From Nigrospora sphaerica (taxonomy: Eukaryota > Ascomycota > Sordariomycetes > Amphisphaeriales > Apiosporaceae), in the NCBI GenBank assembly GCA_018287875.1, contig JAGVVL010000025.1, positions 682,001 through 746,000 on the forward strand: DNA of 64,000 bases, written 5' to 3'. The position numbers and the translations under genes were made by a program. Each line of letters opens with the position of its first letter. Position 1 is the stretch's first letter. Shown in pieces: positions 47,648 through 59,489 of the stretch. The notes under the pieces are model-generated. The model was not told the origin of the DNA and searched no databases. It saw only the letters and a program-made list of their open reading frames with translations.

Positions 47648-47869
47648 ATGACGACCTGGGGCTGGACAAACGAGTTCGTGGCCGAGGATCTACTATGGCA
47701 CGAGGACGACGAACAGCATTGGCCTACCTACTGCCAAGATCCGGAGCCGAATACCCTGGCTGCTATCGAAGTCTGCGACGAGTCGAACGCGACGGGCCAC
47801 TGTAGGCACGCCGGTGTCAATGTGTACCAAACCTCGTGCGCAGCGGCCAATGTGCAATGGAACTCATGA
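47648..47869 (+). CDS. Possible small cysteine-containing ORF, or last exon of the locus at 46843
   Basis: The ATG at 47648 opens 73 codons, ending at TGA (47867-47869). The product is acidic, with four Cys in its second half (around TYCQDPEPNTLAAIEVCDES and GHCRHAGVNVYQTSC) and one N-glycosylation-type NAT. It has no signal peptide of its own, so it could be a terminal exon of the secreted-protein locus 0.6 kb upstream. Family unknown. The composition looks more protein-like than the other frames nearby, but a chance ORF cannot be excluded. Confidence 0.3.
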   Translation: MTTWGWTNEFVAEDLLWHEDDEQHWPTYCQDPEPNTLAAIEVCDESNATGHCRHAGVNVYQTSCAAANVQWNS

Positions 47870-48678
47870 TGGCGTCGCGCGGCGGGGGACACCCGCAGGA
47901 AGGTGGATGGCGACCGTCTCGGATATTCAACATACCCAGCGGTGCTAGGCGCCATGTGTAAATATCCGCCGGTTTCCCATGCAGTCAGACAGACAAGTTA
48001 CTACTGCGGTCGAGTCAATCCCAGCAGGTGGTGTTGGTACTTACATCCTACCTACACTAGTACTTCGTGTTCAAAGCAAGTGCTTGTAGGTTGGTGAGGA
48101 CGAGGATGCGGGACCCCATCAGTCCCTCCCGCGTACCGAGTATGCAGTTCCAACGGCGTGCCCATCTACAAGTACTAGCCCGTATTCGACGCTTGCCTTC
48201 CGTCCTCGCCCACATTTCGGGCCGAACAGCCGTCGGCTGTGTGACGTCCACCTGGGCTTAACTTGGGCCTGTTCCGGAATCTCACGTCCACCTCCGCCGG
48301 AAACGGCCAGGGCCTATCCGATCCGAGATCCACCGAAACCCCCATTCCCATTTTCCCCGGTGCCGGCGCATCCGCTTCTGCTCCAGAATTCACGTGTGGG
48401 CCAGAAACAACCCCCGTCGTCATAGACGTAGTTCCAACACGCCCCAAACCCGCCTCCGACACGTGTAAAGAAAACACAATTGTGACGATTCGCGTGGTCA
48501 CTCGACGCCTGTCAACTCCCGAGTACATTCATTATTCCTCAATTGCCTCGTGCGAGCAACCTAACTCCCCCTCAAGTACTTCATACCTCGGGGTAATCTG
48601 CTCTGAAGCACCCCTACGGCCTTTTGTACACCGATACCCGCACCCACACCCACAGACACCTAGACACGGGCCCCCACG
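47870..48678. other. Intergenic upstream of the SMP-30-like gene
   Basis: About 0.8 kb with no gene seen. A GTACTTACATCCTACCTACA-type island lies at 48035-48065. The last 40 bp before the start are CCCACACCCACAGACACC-like and probably leader. Confidence 0.5.
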
Positions 48679-49673
48679 ATGCAGACCTGGACAGTGACGG
48701 AGCCGTACGTGAAGCTGGCGTGCGGGCTGGGCGAGGGCCCGTACTACGAGCGGGCGACGGGGACGCTGCGCTTCGTCGACATCATGGAGCGCCGGCTGCA
48801 CACGGTGGACCTGGGGCGGGGGCCGGCGTCGCTGGCGACGCTGCAGCTCGACACACCCCTATCAGTGACGGCCGACATCGCCGGTGTCGACCCGCGCGAG
48901 CGCATCCTCATCGGCGCCAAGGAGGGCATCGCCGTGCTCGACCGCCGCACCGGCGCCTACGAGTACCTCGCGCGCTTCGCCGGCGTCGGCGCCATGCCCA
49001 ACCCCCGCCTCCGCGGCAACGACGGCGCCGTCGACCCCCACGGCCGCTTCTGGATCGGCACCATGACCGACTTTGGCCTGGGCCCCTTTGAGGCCGAAGG
49101 TAAGAGAAGGCGGCAGCTTTGCGTTGTTTTCCACCCCGGGTTCCCCCGCGCTGACGCCCCGCAGGCTCGGTGCACATGTTCGCCGGCCGCGAGGACGCGC
49201 ACGTCATCAAAGACGGCGTGACCATCCCCAACACCATCTCGTGGTCGGCCGACGGGCGGACGCTCTACATGACGGAGACGGCGCAAAAGGCCATCTACGC
49301 GTACGACTACGCGGCGCCCGGCGAGGCGGCGGGGCCGTCGCCGCTGTCGCGCGAGCGCGTGCACTACCGGCACGAGCGGGCCGGCGCGCCCGACGGCCAC
49401 CGCGTCGACGTCGAGGGCCACCTCTGGACCGCCGTCTACGGCGGCTCCTGCGTGCTCCGCATCGCGCCCGACGGCCGCGTCGTCGGCGAGGTCCGCCTGC
49501 CCACGCAGAACGTCACGTGCGTCGAGTTCGCCGGCACCGAGCTCCTCATCACCACCGCCCGCATGGACCCCGGCACCGGCTCGCCCGACGAGATCGACCT
49601 CAGCGGCAGCCTCTTCCGCGTCGACGTTGGCGTCAAGGGCATCCCGCCCCACGAGTTCAAGGTGGACCTCTAA
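48679..49673 (+). CDS. SMP-30/gluconolactonase/regucalcin-like protein
   Basis: Exons are 48679-49099 and 49165-49673, giving 309 aa; the 65-nt intron has donor GTAAGA. The protein fits the six-bladed SMP-30/LRE-like propeller. The divalent-metal ligands expected for this family are visible: Glu19 in GEGPYY, Asn163 in IPNTISWSADG and Asp217 in the PDG of APDGHRVDVEG. Asn114 in RGNDGAVDPHG lies at the substrate-side position. Length is typical (about 300 aa). Family members hydrolyse sugar lactones such as gluconolactone, and some act on other esters. No signal peptide is seen, so it is probably cytosolic. Extremely GC-rich third codon positions agree with the neighbouring housekeeping genes. 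The real substrate cannot be inferred from the neighbours. Confidence 0.9.
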
Positions 49674-51035
49674 GCCCGCGTCGCCCCGAGTCTGTGCACG
49701 TAATACACTGTATATACAAAGTACTTCAGGGACGTGCATGCACTTACCGGTTGCACCAGTTGCTCCCGGGAAAGAAACCCGGTCGATTAGTAGAAGAGGC
49801 GACGGTTGCCTCTGTTGCCGTCGTCGTGGACGGTTTCCAGACTTGGCTCGTGAGGCTCCATGGACGGGATTAGAGAGGTTGCGCGGGAACCCAAGTCTTC
49901 AGAGCATACGATTTATGGGCCCAAACACAAACGCCGCATCTGAACTCGGCTCTGATCCAAGGGGAGCAAGTCACATTACGTGCAAGGGTTATGCTAAGCA
50001 GAGTACCAGGCGATGTTGCCTCACGATGGGGCCAGGAGCATATCTTGATTCTCTTCTTGGCCAAAGCGATATTCCATGCTGAGGTAGCTGCACTGGTGGT
50101 GACTTCCGAGTATGAAGGTGACCTCGGCCGCGGGAAAGTTTCTATGACAAGAGGACAATGTCCTATCCGAGGCTGGATACTGGGCTGTAGACCTTACATA
50201 CCCGAACCGGCTCGCCGTCTTGGGTGATGAGGATATTATTCTATTTAGTCCGATCCTGTCTCACTACTCCGGGTGGCCGCGAGACCCTCGTATTGATCGA
50301 CGCCGGGAAAAGCGATGGTCTGAGACTAAATCCCGATAAAATCGAAGACATAGTCCGGGGTAGAATCATCGAGAAATAAAAAAAGCAAGCCTCTTCAGTC
50401 TAGGCCGGGAGATCTGCAAAGGTTCCATGACCAATCACGTAAAGAAACGAGTTGGTACGTCGTAAAAGATGAAAAAGAGGGTGAACTGGAAGAAAATGCG
50501 AGGAGCGGCCAGGTAGTATAGCCCCTACGCTGCTGCTTTACTTTTACAACCAAGCGGGACTTTCCCCCCTTCCCCAGCAGCGGCGGAGGATTCGCTCGTC
50601 GCCGAGATGATGGTGTGCCGCAGTCGTAGCGCCGGGAACAATGTGCCTTGGATATACACCTGGAATTCGATGGCGAGGGTGCTCCGGCAAAAAGGGGAGG
50701 ACGCGATACTGATGGGAACGAAAAATATTCAATGTGTGGTCTTGGCCAAGCTTCGCCCATTGCACGGTCACGAAGGGGCTTGAAATCTAGACCGGCGAGG
50801 GGTTACGCCGTAAAGAAGACCTCATCATAGCGCCTGTCCGAGCACGACTGAACAAGAACGAATATAGAGCCTGCATGTCAACCATGGTGAGAACTGGTAT
50901 CGACCACCCACCACCAGCACCGTCCAGTACTGCATTCCCTCTGTCGCTTCATCATCTAGGAACACTCCTTCCGGTAGACTTCGCCCACGCGTTCACTCCG
51001 AGTCGACAGTATCGCTTTCTTCCCCAAACATCGAC
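49674..51035. other. Intergenic between the SMP-30-like gene and the small secreted protein gene
   Basis: About 1.4 kb without a convincing gene. A patch at about 50220-50390 is AT-richer than its surroundings and holds a 50-codon ORF (50227-50379). The last ~100 bp before 51036 probably form the promoter and leader of the secreted-protein gene. Confidence 0.5.
50227..50379 (+). CDS. Doubtful 50-aa ORF in an AT-richer patch
   Basis: ATG at 50227 to TAA at 50377-50379. The product is hydrophobic at the N-terminus (MRILFYLVRSCL) and ends in a charged, helix-like stretch (LNPDKIEDIVRGRIIEK). Codons such as TTA, ATA, AGA and CTA are unlike those of the neighbouring genes. It could be chance, a remnant of a gene with other base composition, or a short exon. 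No family is recognised. Confidence 0.15.
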   Translation: MRILFYLVRSCLTTPGGRETLVLIDAGKSDGLRLNPDKIEDIVRGRIIEK

Positions 51036-51558
51036 ATGCAGTTCCTCGCCGTCCTCGTCCTGGCCGGCAGCGCCTCGGCCCTCCGCCGCCGAGCGGCGGC
51101 GGCGAGCGACGACGTGGCGGCCTTCTTCACGGGCTTCAGCGACGGCGCGTGCGGCGCCGTCAACACGGCCGAGGAGGAGGTCACCTTTTCGCAGTACGAC
51201 GGGAACTGCCGGGAAATCGCCCCGGCCAGGTCGGTAAGCCCAAAACCCCCCGGCTTGCGCCGTTTCCATGTTGCCTACCCTACCCCTTGTGCTTCGTTTT
51301 CCGTGTCTCCATTCCCTTCTGCCTTTGAAAAAGCCCCTACAGGGCACAAGGTTCGGGGAACAAAGCGCTGACCCTTACGCGACGCAGTTGACGGCCGTGG
51401 ACGCGAAGCCCCACGGCGACGTCAACTGGAACTTCTGGGCCTACACCACCAACAACTGCGATCGGGCCCACGCCGTCGAGATCGGGAACGGCGAGTGCCA
51501 CGCCGCCGCGGCCGGCCAGCCCTTCCTGTCCTTCCTCATGACTACGGCCCCAGCTTGA
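51036..51558 (+). CDS. Small secreted four-cysteine protein (effector-like)
   Basis: Exons are 51036-51233 and 51388-51558, giving 122 aa. The 154-nt intron has a GTAAGC donor and a CTGAC branch point before the CAG acceptor. Residues 1-15 (MQFLAVLVLAGSASA) form a clear signal peptide, followed by LRRR, a possible dibasic processing site. The mature part has four Cys (39, 58, 90 and 103), enough for two disulphides, and aromatic-rich stretches (VNWNFWAYTT). No GPI site or membrane segment is seen. I do not recognise the family. Small size, secretion and paired Cys match what is seen in fungal effectors and small secreted antimicrobial proteins, but that is only inference. It is convergent with ypp1 across a 396-bp gap. 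A small alternative is a CAG acceptor near 51342, which lacks the branch point. Confidence 0.75.
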
Positions 51559-51954
51559 GAAAAGTTGAGGCCCAAAGCTCATCCATGAGGAGTGTGCGTA
51601 TGGCGTGCCGAGATAGGCAAGTAGATACTTGTAGATGCCTAAAACGTACACGCTGCACACTGCTACCGTACGTCCGATATTGTCTCATGGGGCATCTCCC
51701 CGGCCATTACAATATAAGTATCTATGTCTATATCCGTACCCGTGCATACGCCTTGGGTACACGCCCATCGGCGTAGGTGGAGCTTGTTTTGGCAGTACTT
51801 TACCCACACTCAGCCGCTGCATCCTGGCCGGCCCCCCTTTTCTTGGGCGTGGCGCCGCAGCCGCGCCATTCGGGGCGGCCGTCCGTGACCCGGCCTCGTC
51901 GCCTCTGACGTGGCTCAAACTGCCCCATCCTGTCCATCGATGGGGTCGCCCTCT
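51559..51954. terminator. Convergent 3' region between the secreted-protein gene and ypp1
   Basis: Stop codons face each other across 396 bp. AT-richer words (AATATAAGTATCTATGTCTA near 51710-51731) may act in polyadenylation of the plus-strand transcript. No gene is seen. Confidence 0.45.
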
Positions 51955-54900
51955 TTAGAGAACGTAGCCGCCGACGCCGATGCAGCTCCACTCACGCACA
52001 CCCATGCTTTCTTCGAGCTCCACGCACCACCACAGGGCTTCCTTCGCCTTGTCTATCTGCCCGCTCTCCTCGTGCGCCCTGGCCAGGGCGAACCAGGCGT
52101 CCGAGTAGTTCCACCCTGTGCCCAGTTTGGTGAGGCCCGACAGGAGACCATACGCCCGGTCTCGGGCCGCAAGTCGGTCGGAAAGAGGTAGCGAGACGGC
52201 CTTGTGCGGCACAGAAAGTGCATCCATCGCAGACGGCGCCGGGGGCTTCGGCTCCCCCTTCTCGTCCTGGCCGGCCGCTTGCGGGACGTCTGCGCCCTCG
52301 TTCTCCAGACCCAGGGGCGCCGACGGCAAGGTTTCAATCCCGTGGCATGTTACCTCGCCGCCGTCCCGGCTCTGCTGGTTAGGAACGCCAAAGGGAACGG
52401 GGGCCTCGCCATCAGCATAGTCCAAGCTAGGAATCGCAGGCGGGGGCTGCAGCTTCTCTCCGTAGATGTCAAGGAGAACGTTTGACAGCCCGACAATGGC
52501 CGAGGGGTGGTTGGCGAAATGCATCAGAGCTTCTTCGAACTGAGCTCGAGCCTTCAGGGGCAGGCCTTCGGCCAACGAAAGATAGGCCATCTGGGATTGC
52601 GTCAGCATGTGCACCAATGGCTGCTCGTGAGTCCCAACGAATACATACCTCAGAGCGGACATCGCCCCATAGTTCTTCGATGCTCTTCTTCGCGCCCCAG
52701 CCGGGGTGCCGGCTCGAAATAGAATAGCCGGCATCTTGGGCAGCATCAGCCTCCAGGGCGTCCACTATTTTCCGCGCCTCGTCGAGCGCGCCGTGGCAAT
52801 CCTTGTACATCTCGGCACGACGATAAAAGGCCGCGATCATCAACCAGACCTTGACCAGGATGCTTTGCCTGTGCCGATCCACCTGCTGTTTGGGAAAGGT
52901 GATCATAGGAAGGTTGTTGGGGGCCGAAAGGGACTCCAAGACCAACGACTCGGAGACCGAAGATGACGCCGTCGAATTGAATCTCTGTAGCCCCTGACCC
53001 TGGAAGAGGGACTGCTGGCTAGAGATGTAGCTCTGGCTACTCCAGGCAAAGAAATCAGGCCGTCCATTGGGAGTGCCGTCGGCCCCAGGGGTATAGTAGG
53101 CGTCCCCATCCAAGACGGTTGGGGAATGGGGCAGGCGGTTGTTGCTGGCCGCGCGTTTGAGATGGCCAAGATGGTCCTTTTTCTTCAGACTGTTGCGCCT
53201 CTTGGTCGACTCACTCCTGCCGCGGCCACGGCGGCTGCCGGTGGAGTTTGTGCGAGAACGCCTCTCCGAGTGGTCGCCGTTTTCTTGGGTGACTTGGATC
53301 ATCGGCGCAGCAACGTTGGCCCCGCTGACGGCAGTTTGCGGCCGGTCCCCGGTCTTCTCGTTGTCACCGAATGCCGGCAAGGGCGGTGGCAGTCCCGGGC
53401 TCCGGGTAGCCGACTTGTCCCTGTTGCCGAAGACACTGCCCCTCAAACTTCGCAACGTGCCAGCCGAGCTCTTCGGCGGCACTGCGGTCGCCGGTTTCAG
53501 GGATGTTGCCGGAGGAGCCGAACTCTCTGACTGGAAGCTACCGAACAGTCGGGTGTACAGAACCAACAGTTCATGGCTCGCGTTTACTGCGACTTCGGGC
53601 CCTTCGAGGAGCTCCAGGAGGGCAAGCTGGGTCATTTTGACCTCAATAATTCCCTCCTTCTCGAGCTCATCCATCTCATCGATCAAGCCACGTGATTGGG
53701 GGGATGATTCATTCTTCGCCTCCACCTCGTTCAGGTGCTCGCTCCGAAACGGACCCTGCAAGCTCTGGGAGCCAAAAAGCACCGAGGGGTCTTCGAACTG
53801 CTCAAAAGCCCCCTCGCAGGCCCGAGAGGCCATAACAAAGTCTTGCCTCGCGCTGAGCAACAGAGCGAGAAGATGCCACAGTGGGATCAGCGCGCGCTCC
53901 CGCCAGTATGAGCCTCCCGGTGCGCTCTGGTCTCCGGGCTTCTTATTAGACATTAAAGCGGCTTTAACAATGTCGATGGCTGCGCTCAGCTCCCTTTGCT
54001 CTGCGAGTAGAAGCCCCAGGGTGAACAGGGTCCCAACGTCAGTGGGGTTGCCCGTTTCAGGAGACAAGGACTTCTGGAAACTGCGGATGGCCTTTGCCTG
54101 GATCTCGGTCCGAGCTCCGGCATCGTAGGTCTTCCGTGACCACTGCGCCTGCGACAAACCAATGGCCTGCCATGCCAGGGCATTGACTCTTGCGGATACC
54201 CTGGGGTGGAGAGCCTCGCCGTCGCCGGTTTCTTCGGCCACAGTAGAAATTTGTTCCTCGGCCTTCGGGAGAGGGGCGGGCAGCTTCTGAAGCATGTGTT
54301 CAAGCTCAATTCCAAGCCCGTGGGCCTTCTCGGCCTCTTCCTGGAAGCCATATTTGCACAGGGCAGTGATGGCTGCCGAGATGGTCTCGATTACGGTGGC
54401 GTCGTCATCCAGGCTGGCCTCCTTGTGACCCGTCTTGTCAACACGGGCCTTGCCCTTCTTGACGATCTCCAGGTACGAATCAAAGGCCTTGAAGGCGAGG
54501 TCGAGCTCGGCAACGGCCAAATGCACAGTAAAGAGGTGGCGCAGAATGGCGGTCGAGTGGAAGGTCTTGGTGGCGGCTCGGTAAAGAATTTCCAAAACGC
54601 CCCGACTCAGCCCCTCCTTTCCTTCAGCGCCCAGGTCGTGATCCTGCCACTCCCGCCCGCTGAGAATTTCCCAGTTCGTCATGATGGACTGGACGAAGGC
54701 CTCGACCTCTTCGCGGTTTTCCTCGGCGCGGGGGAACGGAGTTTCGCTGAGAAGCAGTGATTCGTAAGCCGCCTCGGCCTTCTTCAGCTCATTCCTGAGC
54801 TGGTGTTTGGCCGAGGAGTCATTCGTGACCTTTTCCAACTGGCCGACGGGGAAGGCCAAGTCCTGACGCAAGATGCGCGAGAGGGCGTTGTAGTATTCGC

Positions 54901-55805
54901 TCCAGACGGACCGCCGCGGGATAGCGTCCCGAAAACCCTGCCCGCCAGCCAGGGGGCTGCCTTGGGCCTTGGAAGCATCCCAGTAGGTGGCCCAGGAACG
55001 GAAGGGCGCCAAACAATTCGGATCCTCGAGCGTCTTGTCACCCTTCTCCAGGGCCAGGGCCTGCATCATGCAGTATTCGGTCAGGTACTGCTCGGCCCAG
55101 AACTGCAGTTCTTTCCGACCCCTCTGCGTAGCCCAAATCTTGGAGAGCGACGGCAGCGAAGACTCGAAGATGCCGAGGGCCGGTACCACCTCGCTGGTTC
55201 GAGACAAGGAGTTGGCCAGCAGCCAGGCGGCTCTCAGGGCGCAGACTTTGGTCCATTCGGAAGCATCCTCTGCCTGTTCGAAATCCCGAGGCAGGCAGGC
55301 AATGCACTCGTCGTAGTTGCCCGTGACCCAGTGGACCCATCCCACGCAGACTTCGGCCTGGAACCTCGCCTGGGCGCTTTGTTCTCCGCCGATGACCGAT
55401 TGTAGTTTGGGCAGCAGGGCAGCCGCGTCTAGGTCTTCGGGGGGCAGGGCGGTCGCAGGTCGCTCGGCTGCCTGCTTCTGCTGGGCGTGGGAGATGGTGT
55501 ACTCGATCTCGGCGGTGGTCGTGAGGCCTAGACAACGAGACCCGCGTCAGTCGAGCAGAAGGGACAGGAAGGGACGAAGCGGTCCGTCTTACATTGTCGG
55601 TCAGGGGCATGTTTGCGAATCTTGCGCACCCATTCTGGCACAGCGTCCCAGTTGCCCTCGCAGCGGGCAGCGTCAAGCAGCTCGACATATCTGTCGGCCT
55701 TGACGGGATTCTAGGGGCACACGAGGGTCAGCAGCCGGCGTTGGCGCGCACGCTCTCTCTCGCGCGCGCGCGACTTCGTTCCGTAGCAGAGCAACTCACA
55801 CTCAT
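51955..55805 (-). CDS. ypp1: Ypp1-like TPR protein (TTC7 family, plasma-membrane PI4-kinase complex)
   Basis: Minus-strand exons are 55805-55800 (6 nt), 55710-55593, 55527-52649 and 52590-51955; they join in phase to 1,212 aa. The start MSNPVKADRYVELLDAARCE, with the first two codons on a six-base exon, is followed by a WDAVPEWVRKIRKHAPDRQC block typical of this family. TPR-like helices run through the protein, broken by a Ser-rich basic linker around 53150-53450. The C-terminus has clear TPRs (MAYLSLAEGLPLKARAQFEE; SDAWFALARAHEESGQIDKA). Yeast Ypp1 and animal TTC7 scaffold Stt4/PI4KIIIalpha with Efr3 at the plasma membrane, so PI4P synthesis and endocytic traffic are the expected roles. Donors GTGAGT, GTAAGA and GTATGT support the introns. 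It is divergent from rix1, 1.1 kb away. Confidence 0.88.
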
Positions 55806-56914
55806 GGTGGGCAACAGCGGCCGGCGGCAAGTACAGGGGAAGCGTCAGGGGATGAGGCAAATCTAGAAGGATTACTGAGGTCGCAGACGGTCAAGAAGGC
55901 CGGCGCTGCATGTCTGTACGGAGGGACTCAGGAGACGAGGGAAAGGAGCAGAGCGAGCACTGTCGTCATTGAGGGTGTCGCAGGGCAGCCCGAGGGTGAT
56001 TGGCGACAACGTGCCCTTGCAACCAATAGTGAGTCCAGCGGGATGCGGATGGGTAGCTCTCCCTAAACGACTGGACCCCCCAATTGCCAGGTCAGGTTGT
56101 TATGTTGCGGACAGTCGGGGAGACAGGGGGTGACGCGCTGCGGCGGTGCTGCTGCTGCGCAACCTCCTGGGGCGACGATAGATTGATCGATTCAGGGCCC
56201 CGCGCAAGTGCAGTCCACATATCATACCTAGACAGCCCGTACACGACCCGGCTACTAAGAAATGGATGGGGTACAACCGGAAAGTCGGCGAGCCCCCTAA
56301 AAACGTGCACATGGGGGAGGTGATGGAGGGCAAAGCCTCCTGTGGCTGGAAAGCCGCCCGCTGTCAAGGCTTGGCCAAATCAAAAGGGAAATGACATGTG
56401 CCAGCCGTTGTTGGCCGTTGGAACCGCCCAAGCTCACCCTCGCTCGTCTGGCCACCAAACGCCGTTCGTAGGTAGATCAGGTCCTGGACTCCCCCCTTTC
56501 AAGCATTGCTACTGCGAGGGTTCGTTCATCTGCTGGTGTACATAACGTGGATAAGAGAGGAGGTACCTAGATTATGTAGCCGGCCGGGTTACGAAGAGGT
56601 ACATACATCCTACTAAGGGTCTTGCGTGCCAAGGCGAGCCGGCAGGAGCACTCCGGTCTCCACTAAAAAGTTTCGACGAGCTTTCCAGTCGCGATGCGCT
56701 CACATCCCATGCCCCAGATCTGACGTTGCAGGCAATGTTCTTGAAGCATTGAAGCCCTGGCTGTCGCCGCCGTGGAGAACTGAGCACCACTTCTCGAGCC
56801 CTTGGACACGAAGACGCGTCTGGCCCGTTTCAGCCGTCGCGAGAAGCCGCGTGACAACAACATACGCGACAGCCGCGAGCGCCATTACAGACGTGATCTC
56901 GCCGCTCAGTAATC
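55806..56914. promoter_or_regulatory. Divergent promoter region of ypp1 and rix1
   Basis: About 1.1 kb between two start codons pointing outwards. No coding potential is seen. It includes a GAGGTACCTAGATTATG word (56560-56576) of the same type as the dispersed AT-rich islands. Both promoters and leaders must lie here. Confidence 0.55.
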
Positions 56915-59304
56915 ATGTCTCTGGTGTTGTTGCCCCCCGAGCTGCGCTCCCTCTGCCGCAAACTGTCCACCGCGCCTGATCAGCTGCCCAACATTCTCCC
57001 CGGCCTGCTGAGAGACGTGCAGCGGTGCAAGGGGCCCCTCTCAGCGCCCCAGGACTCCAAGACCAACACAAACTCGCCCGAAGCCCTCGTGTTGGTGCAT
57101 CAGCTGCGGAAACAGATAGACTCGCTGCTCAGTGGCAAAACCCCCCAGGGAAGGTTCGTTGCGGCCGCTCTGGTCAAGGCCATCGTCGAGACCGGTGGCT
57201 GGGAATGTCTTCGTGCGTCTGGTCCCTGGGTCGTCAAGCTGTTGGCCATACTGCAGGTCGGTCGCGCACATTCGATCCGGCGTCACCTCTTTGCTAACCG
57301 TCGGCCCAGAGACGCGAACCGGCCGTCACCAAGGAGTTATGCCTCGTTACCCTAACCAAGATCTTCACTCTTCTCCAGGGCTACCAGACCCTGATCAGAG
57401 AGATTGCAACTCCCCACCTGGAGCCTTTCGCCTCGGCCTGTCTGCAGATCCTGAAGCCCCCAGCATCCAGCAAAGCTGCCAAGCCGTCCCTCGACTTCGT
57501 GGAGTCGATATTCGAGGCTATATCTACTCTGCTGCCGCTGTACCCCACGACCCTGCGGCGATCCGCCGTCCAGTTCCGCTCTGCAGCCAAACCGTTCCTT
57601 GCCCCAACCACATCGGATGGCACCTTTGTCCCCCGGAGCCTGCAGGAAAGCAGCCAACGTCTCGTTGTCCGGTTGCACATGACCGCAGCCAAGGGCGGAG
57701 GCGTCGAGGAGTGGGCCAAGCACACCAACGGGCTCATCAAAAGCTTCCACGAGACAGCGGACCAGGTACTGCGCGCCCTTCATGAAAATTGGGAATCGAC
57801 TACCGGCTACACACCTCAGCATGTCGATCCGAACGGAGCACCACAGGGTGGTGGCGATTCGGCAGACCAGTTACCGCCCTGGACGGGGGTCGAGGCAGGA
57901 AGCGAGAGAATGATTGGCCTGCTCCGATTCCTCGGCAACTGCCTGCAATGCGGTACCAAGACGCCCGTGACCATCCCCATTAGTCGCATCTTCGATATTG
58001 CCATGCGCATCGCGTCCATCATCCCTCCGAATCAGGGGCGAGATAAATCCGGTGCCACGCAAACCAACGCCGCCATCGGCAGAGAAGAAAAGGAGGAGCT
58101 ATGGGCCGTTTTCCCTGAAATCCAGATTGCGACCCTGGAGTTACTTTTGGTCGTCATGCGCCGCTTAGAAAGAAGTTATACACCCATGGCCCCCGAAACG
58201 TTGGGTCTGGCCCTGCGCATTTTCGAATCAGGATACCGCATACCAGAACTCCGCGTCTCCGTTTTTACCATCATTAGGGAACTGCTCGTGCTGAGTGGAC
58301 CGACGATGGCCAAGGCCAATGTGGAAGCTCTCAGCCTGGTAACAAAGGCGTGTTGCCGCGACCTCCTGGGCAATGCTGGCCATGTCAAGGCCCCCAAACC
58401 GCAAGCCTCGTTGCAAAACGGCGCCAAGGCCAAGACCCTGACTCAAAATGCCGATTCATTCCTTGTGGGAAGCAAGGACGAGGAGACACTGCAAGTTGTG
58501 TTGGCGCCGGAGCACGTTGCTGCAGCCGAGGACCTCTTGGTCGCGCTATTCAGCCGTCTGCCCCAGCAATACATCAACTCGTCACTCCGCGCCCAGATGT
58601 TGGAGGTAGCCATCCTGTGCCAAATCAAAGAAGCCCAGGTTGCCAGTGTGCTCCATCCATCGCGGGTCCGAAACGGCAGGATGACCCAGGCCATCCTGCC
58701 GTACTTGCACCGGCAGTTCCCCCATGACGAGACCATTGAGCTCCTGCGGTTCAATTACCGGCCCATGACGGCGAACGTGCGGGCCGATATGGCCGATACC
58801 TACGACGGCATGGAGGCCGACGACGTGTCGATGGGAGAGCCGGCGGACGGCTTCGCCTTCGACAAGCCGTTTGAGGCGTCCGCCGCCGTCACTTCCAAGC
58901 CCCAGGAGGATGTGCTCATGGCCGAGGAGGTCACGGCCACAAAAACAATACCAACACCGGCGCCTATCCAGGAGAGCCCGTTCCTGGCCCAGCCGGCCCC
59001 GGCCGTCGAGGTAGCAGCAGCAGAAGAGACGGTCACTGCCAAGCCCACGACGCGTGCCAGCACCCGCAAACGCAAGTCGGAAGAGGCGGCCGAGGCGGCC
59101 GCGAAGCGTGTGGAGTTGGAAGGCACCGTCAAGAAGCCTGAGGAGACCGAAGATCCCGGCTTCGCCCCAGTCGGGGGGATGCTCGTTGAGTCCAGCTTGC
59201 AGCCGAAGGCCGGGGCCGGAGACGAGGCGGGCGACGAAGACAGTGATGACGAGAGCGTCCACCTGAACATGGAGCTCGACTCAGACGACGGCGAAGACGA
59301 ATAG
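56915..59304 (+). CDS. rix1: Rix1, pre-rRNA processing and 60S export factor
   Basis: Exons are 56915-57256 and 57310-59304, giving 778 aa; the 53-nt intron has a CTAAC branch point before CAG. The N-terminus (ELRSLCRKLSTAPDQLPNIL ... LLRDVQRCKGPLS) and the all-helical block through about residue 560 match the RIX1 N-terminal domain. The C-terminal third is acidic and Ala/Pro-rich, holds a bipartite-like nuclear signal at about 697-715 (RKRKSEEAAEAAAKR) and ends in Asp/Glu clusters. Rix1 works with Ipi1, Ipi3 and the AAA ATPase Rea1 on nucleoplasmic pre-60S particles, in ITS2 processing and 5S rotation. Length is normal for filamentous fungi. It is convergent with the GH16 gene across 185 bp. 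Confidence 0.93.
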
Positions 59305-59489
59305 CAGTCGAGGTAGCGCCGGTGACGCCCGTTGGTTCACTTTGATTTGATAACTTCGTATTCGCTCTTTCAATACCAACAAGGGGAATTTTTATGAACA
59401 TACAACCAGACGCCTTAGTCCCCAACTCCTCACACAGCGCGTTCCACCAGCTGTCCCCGGGCTATGAAAATTTATCGCGTGGCAGTAGA
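59305..59489. terminator. Convergent 3' region between rix1 and the GH16 gene
   Basis: Only 185 bp separate two facing stop codons, so the 3' UTRs are likely to overlap. An AT-richer stretch (59341-59400) may hold the rix1 polyadenylation signal. Confidence 0.5.

Noticed and set aside
48957..49739. 260-codon antisense frame over the SMP-30-like gene
   Set aside because: It mirrors the very high third-position GC of the sense gene; Ala/Gly/Arg/Val-only composition.
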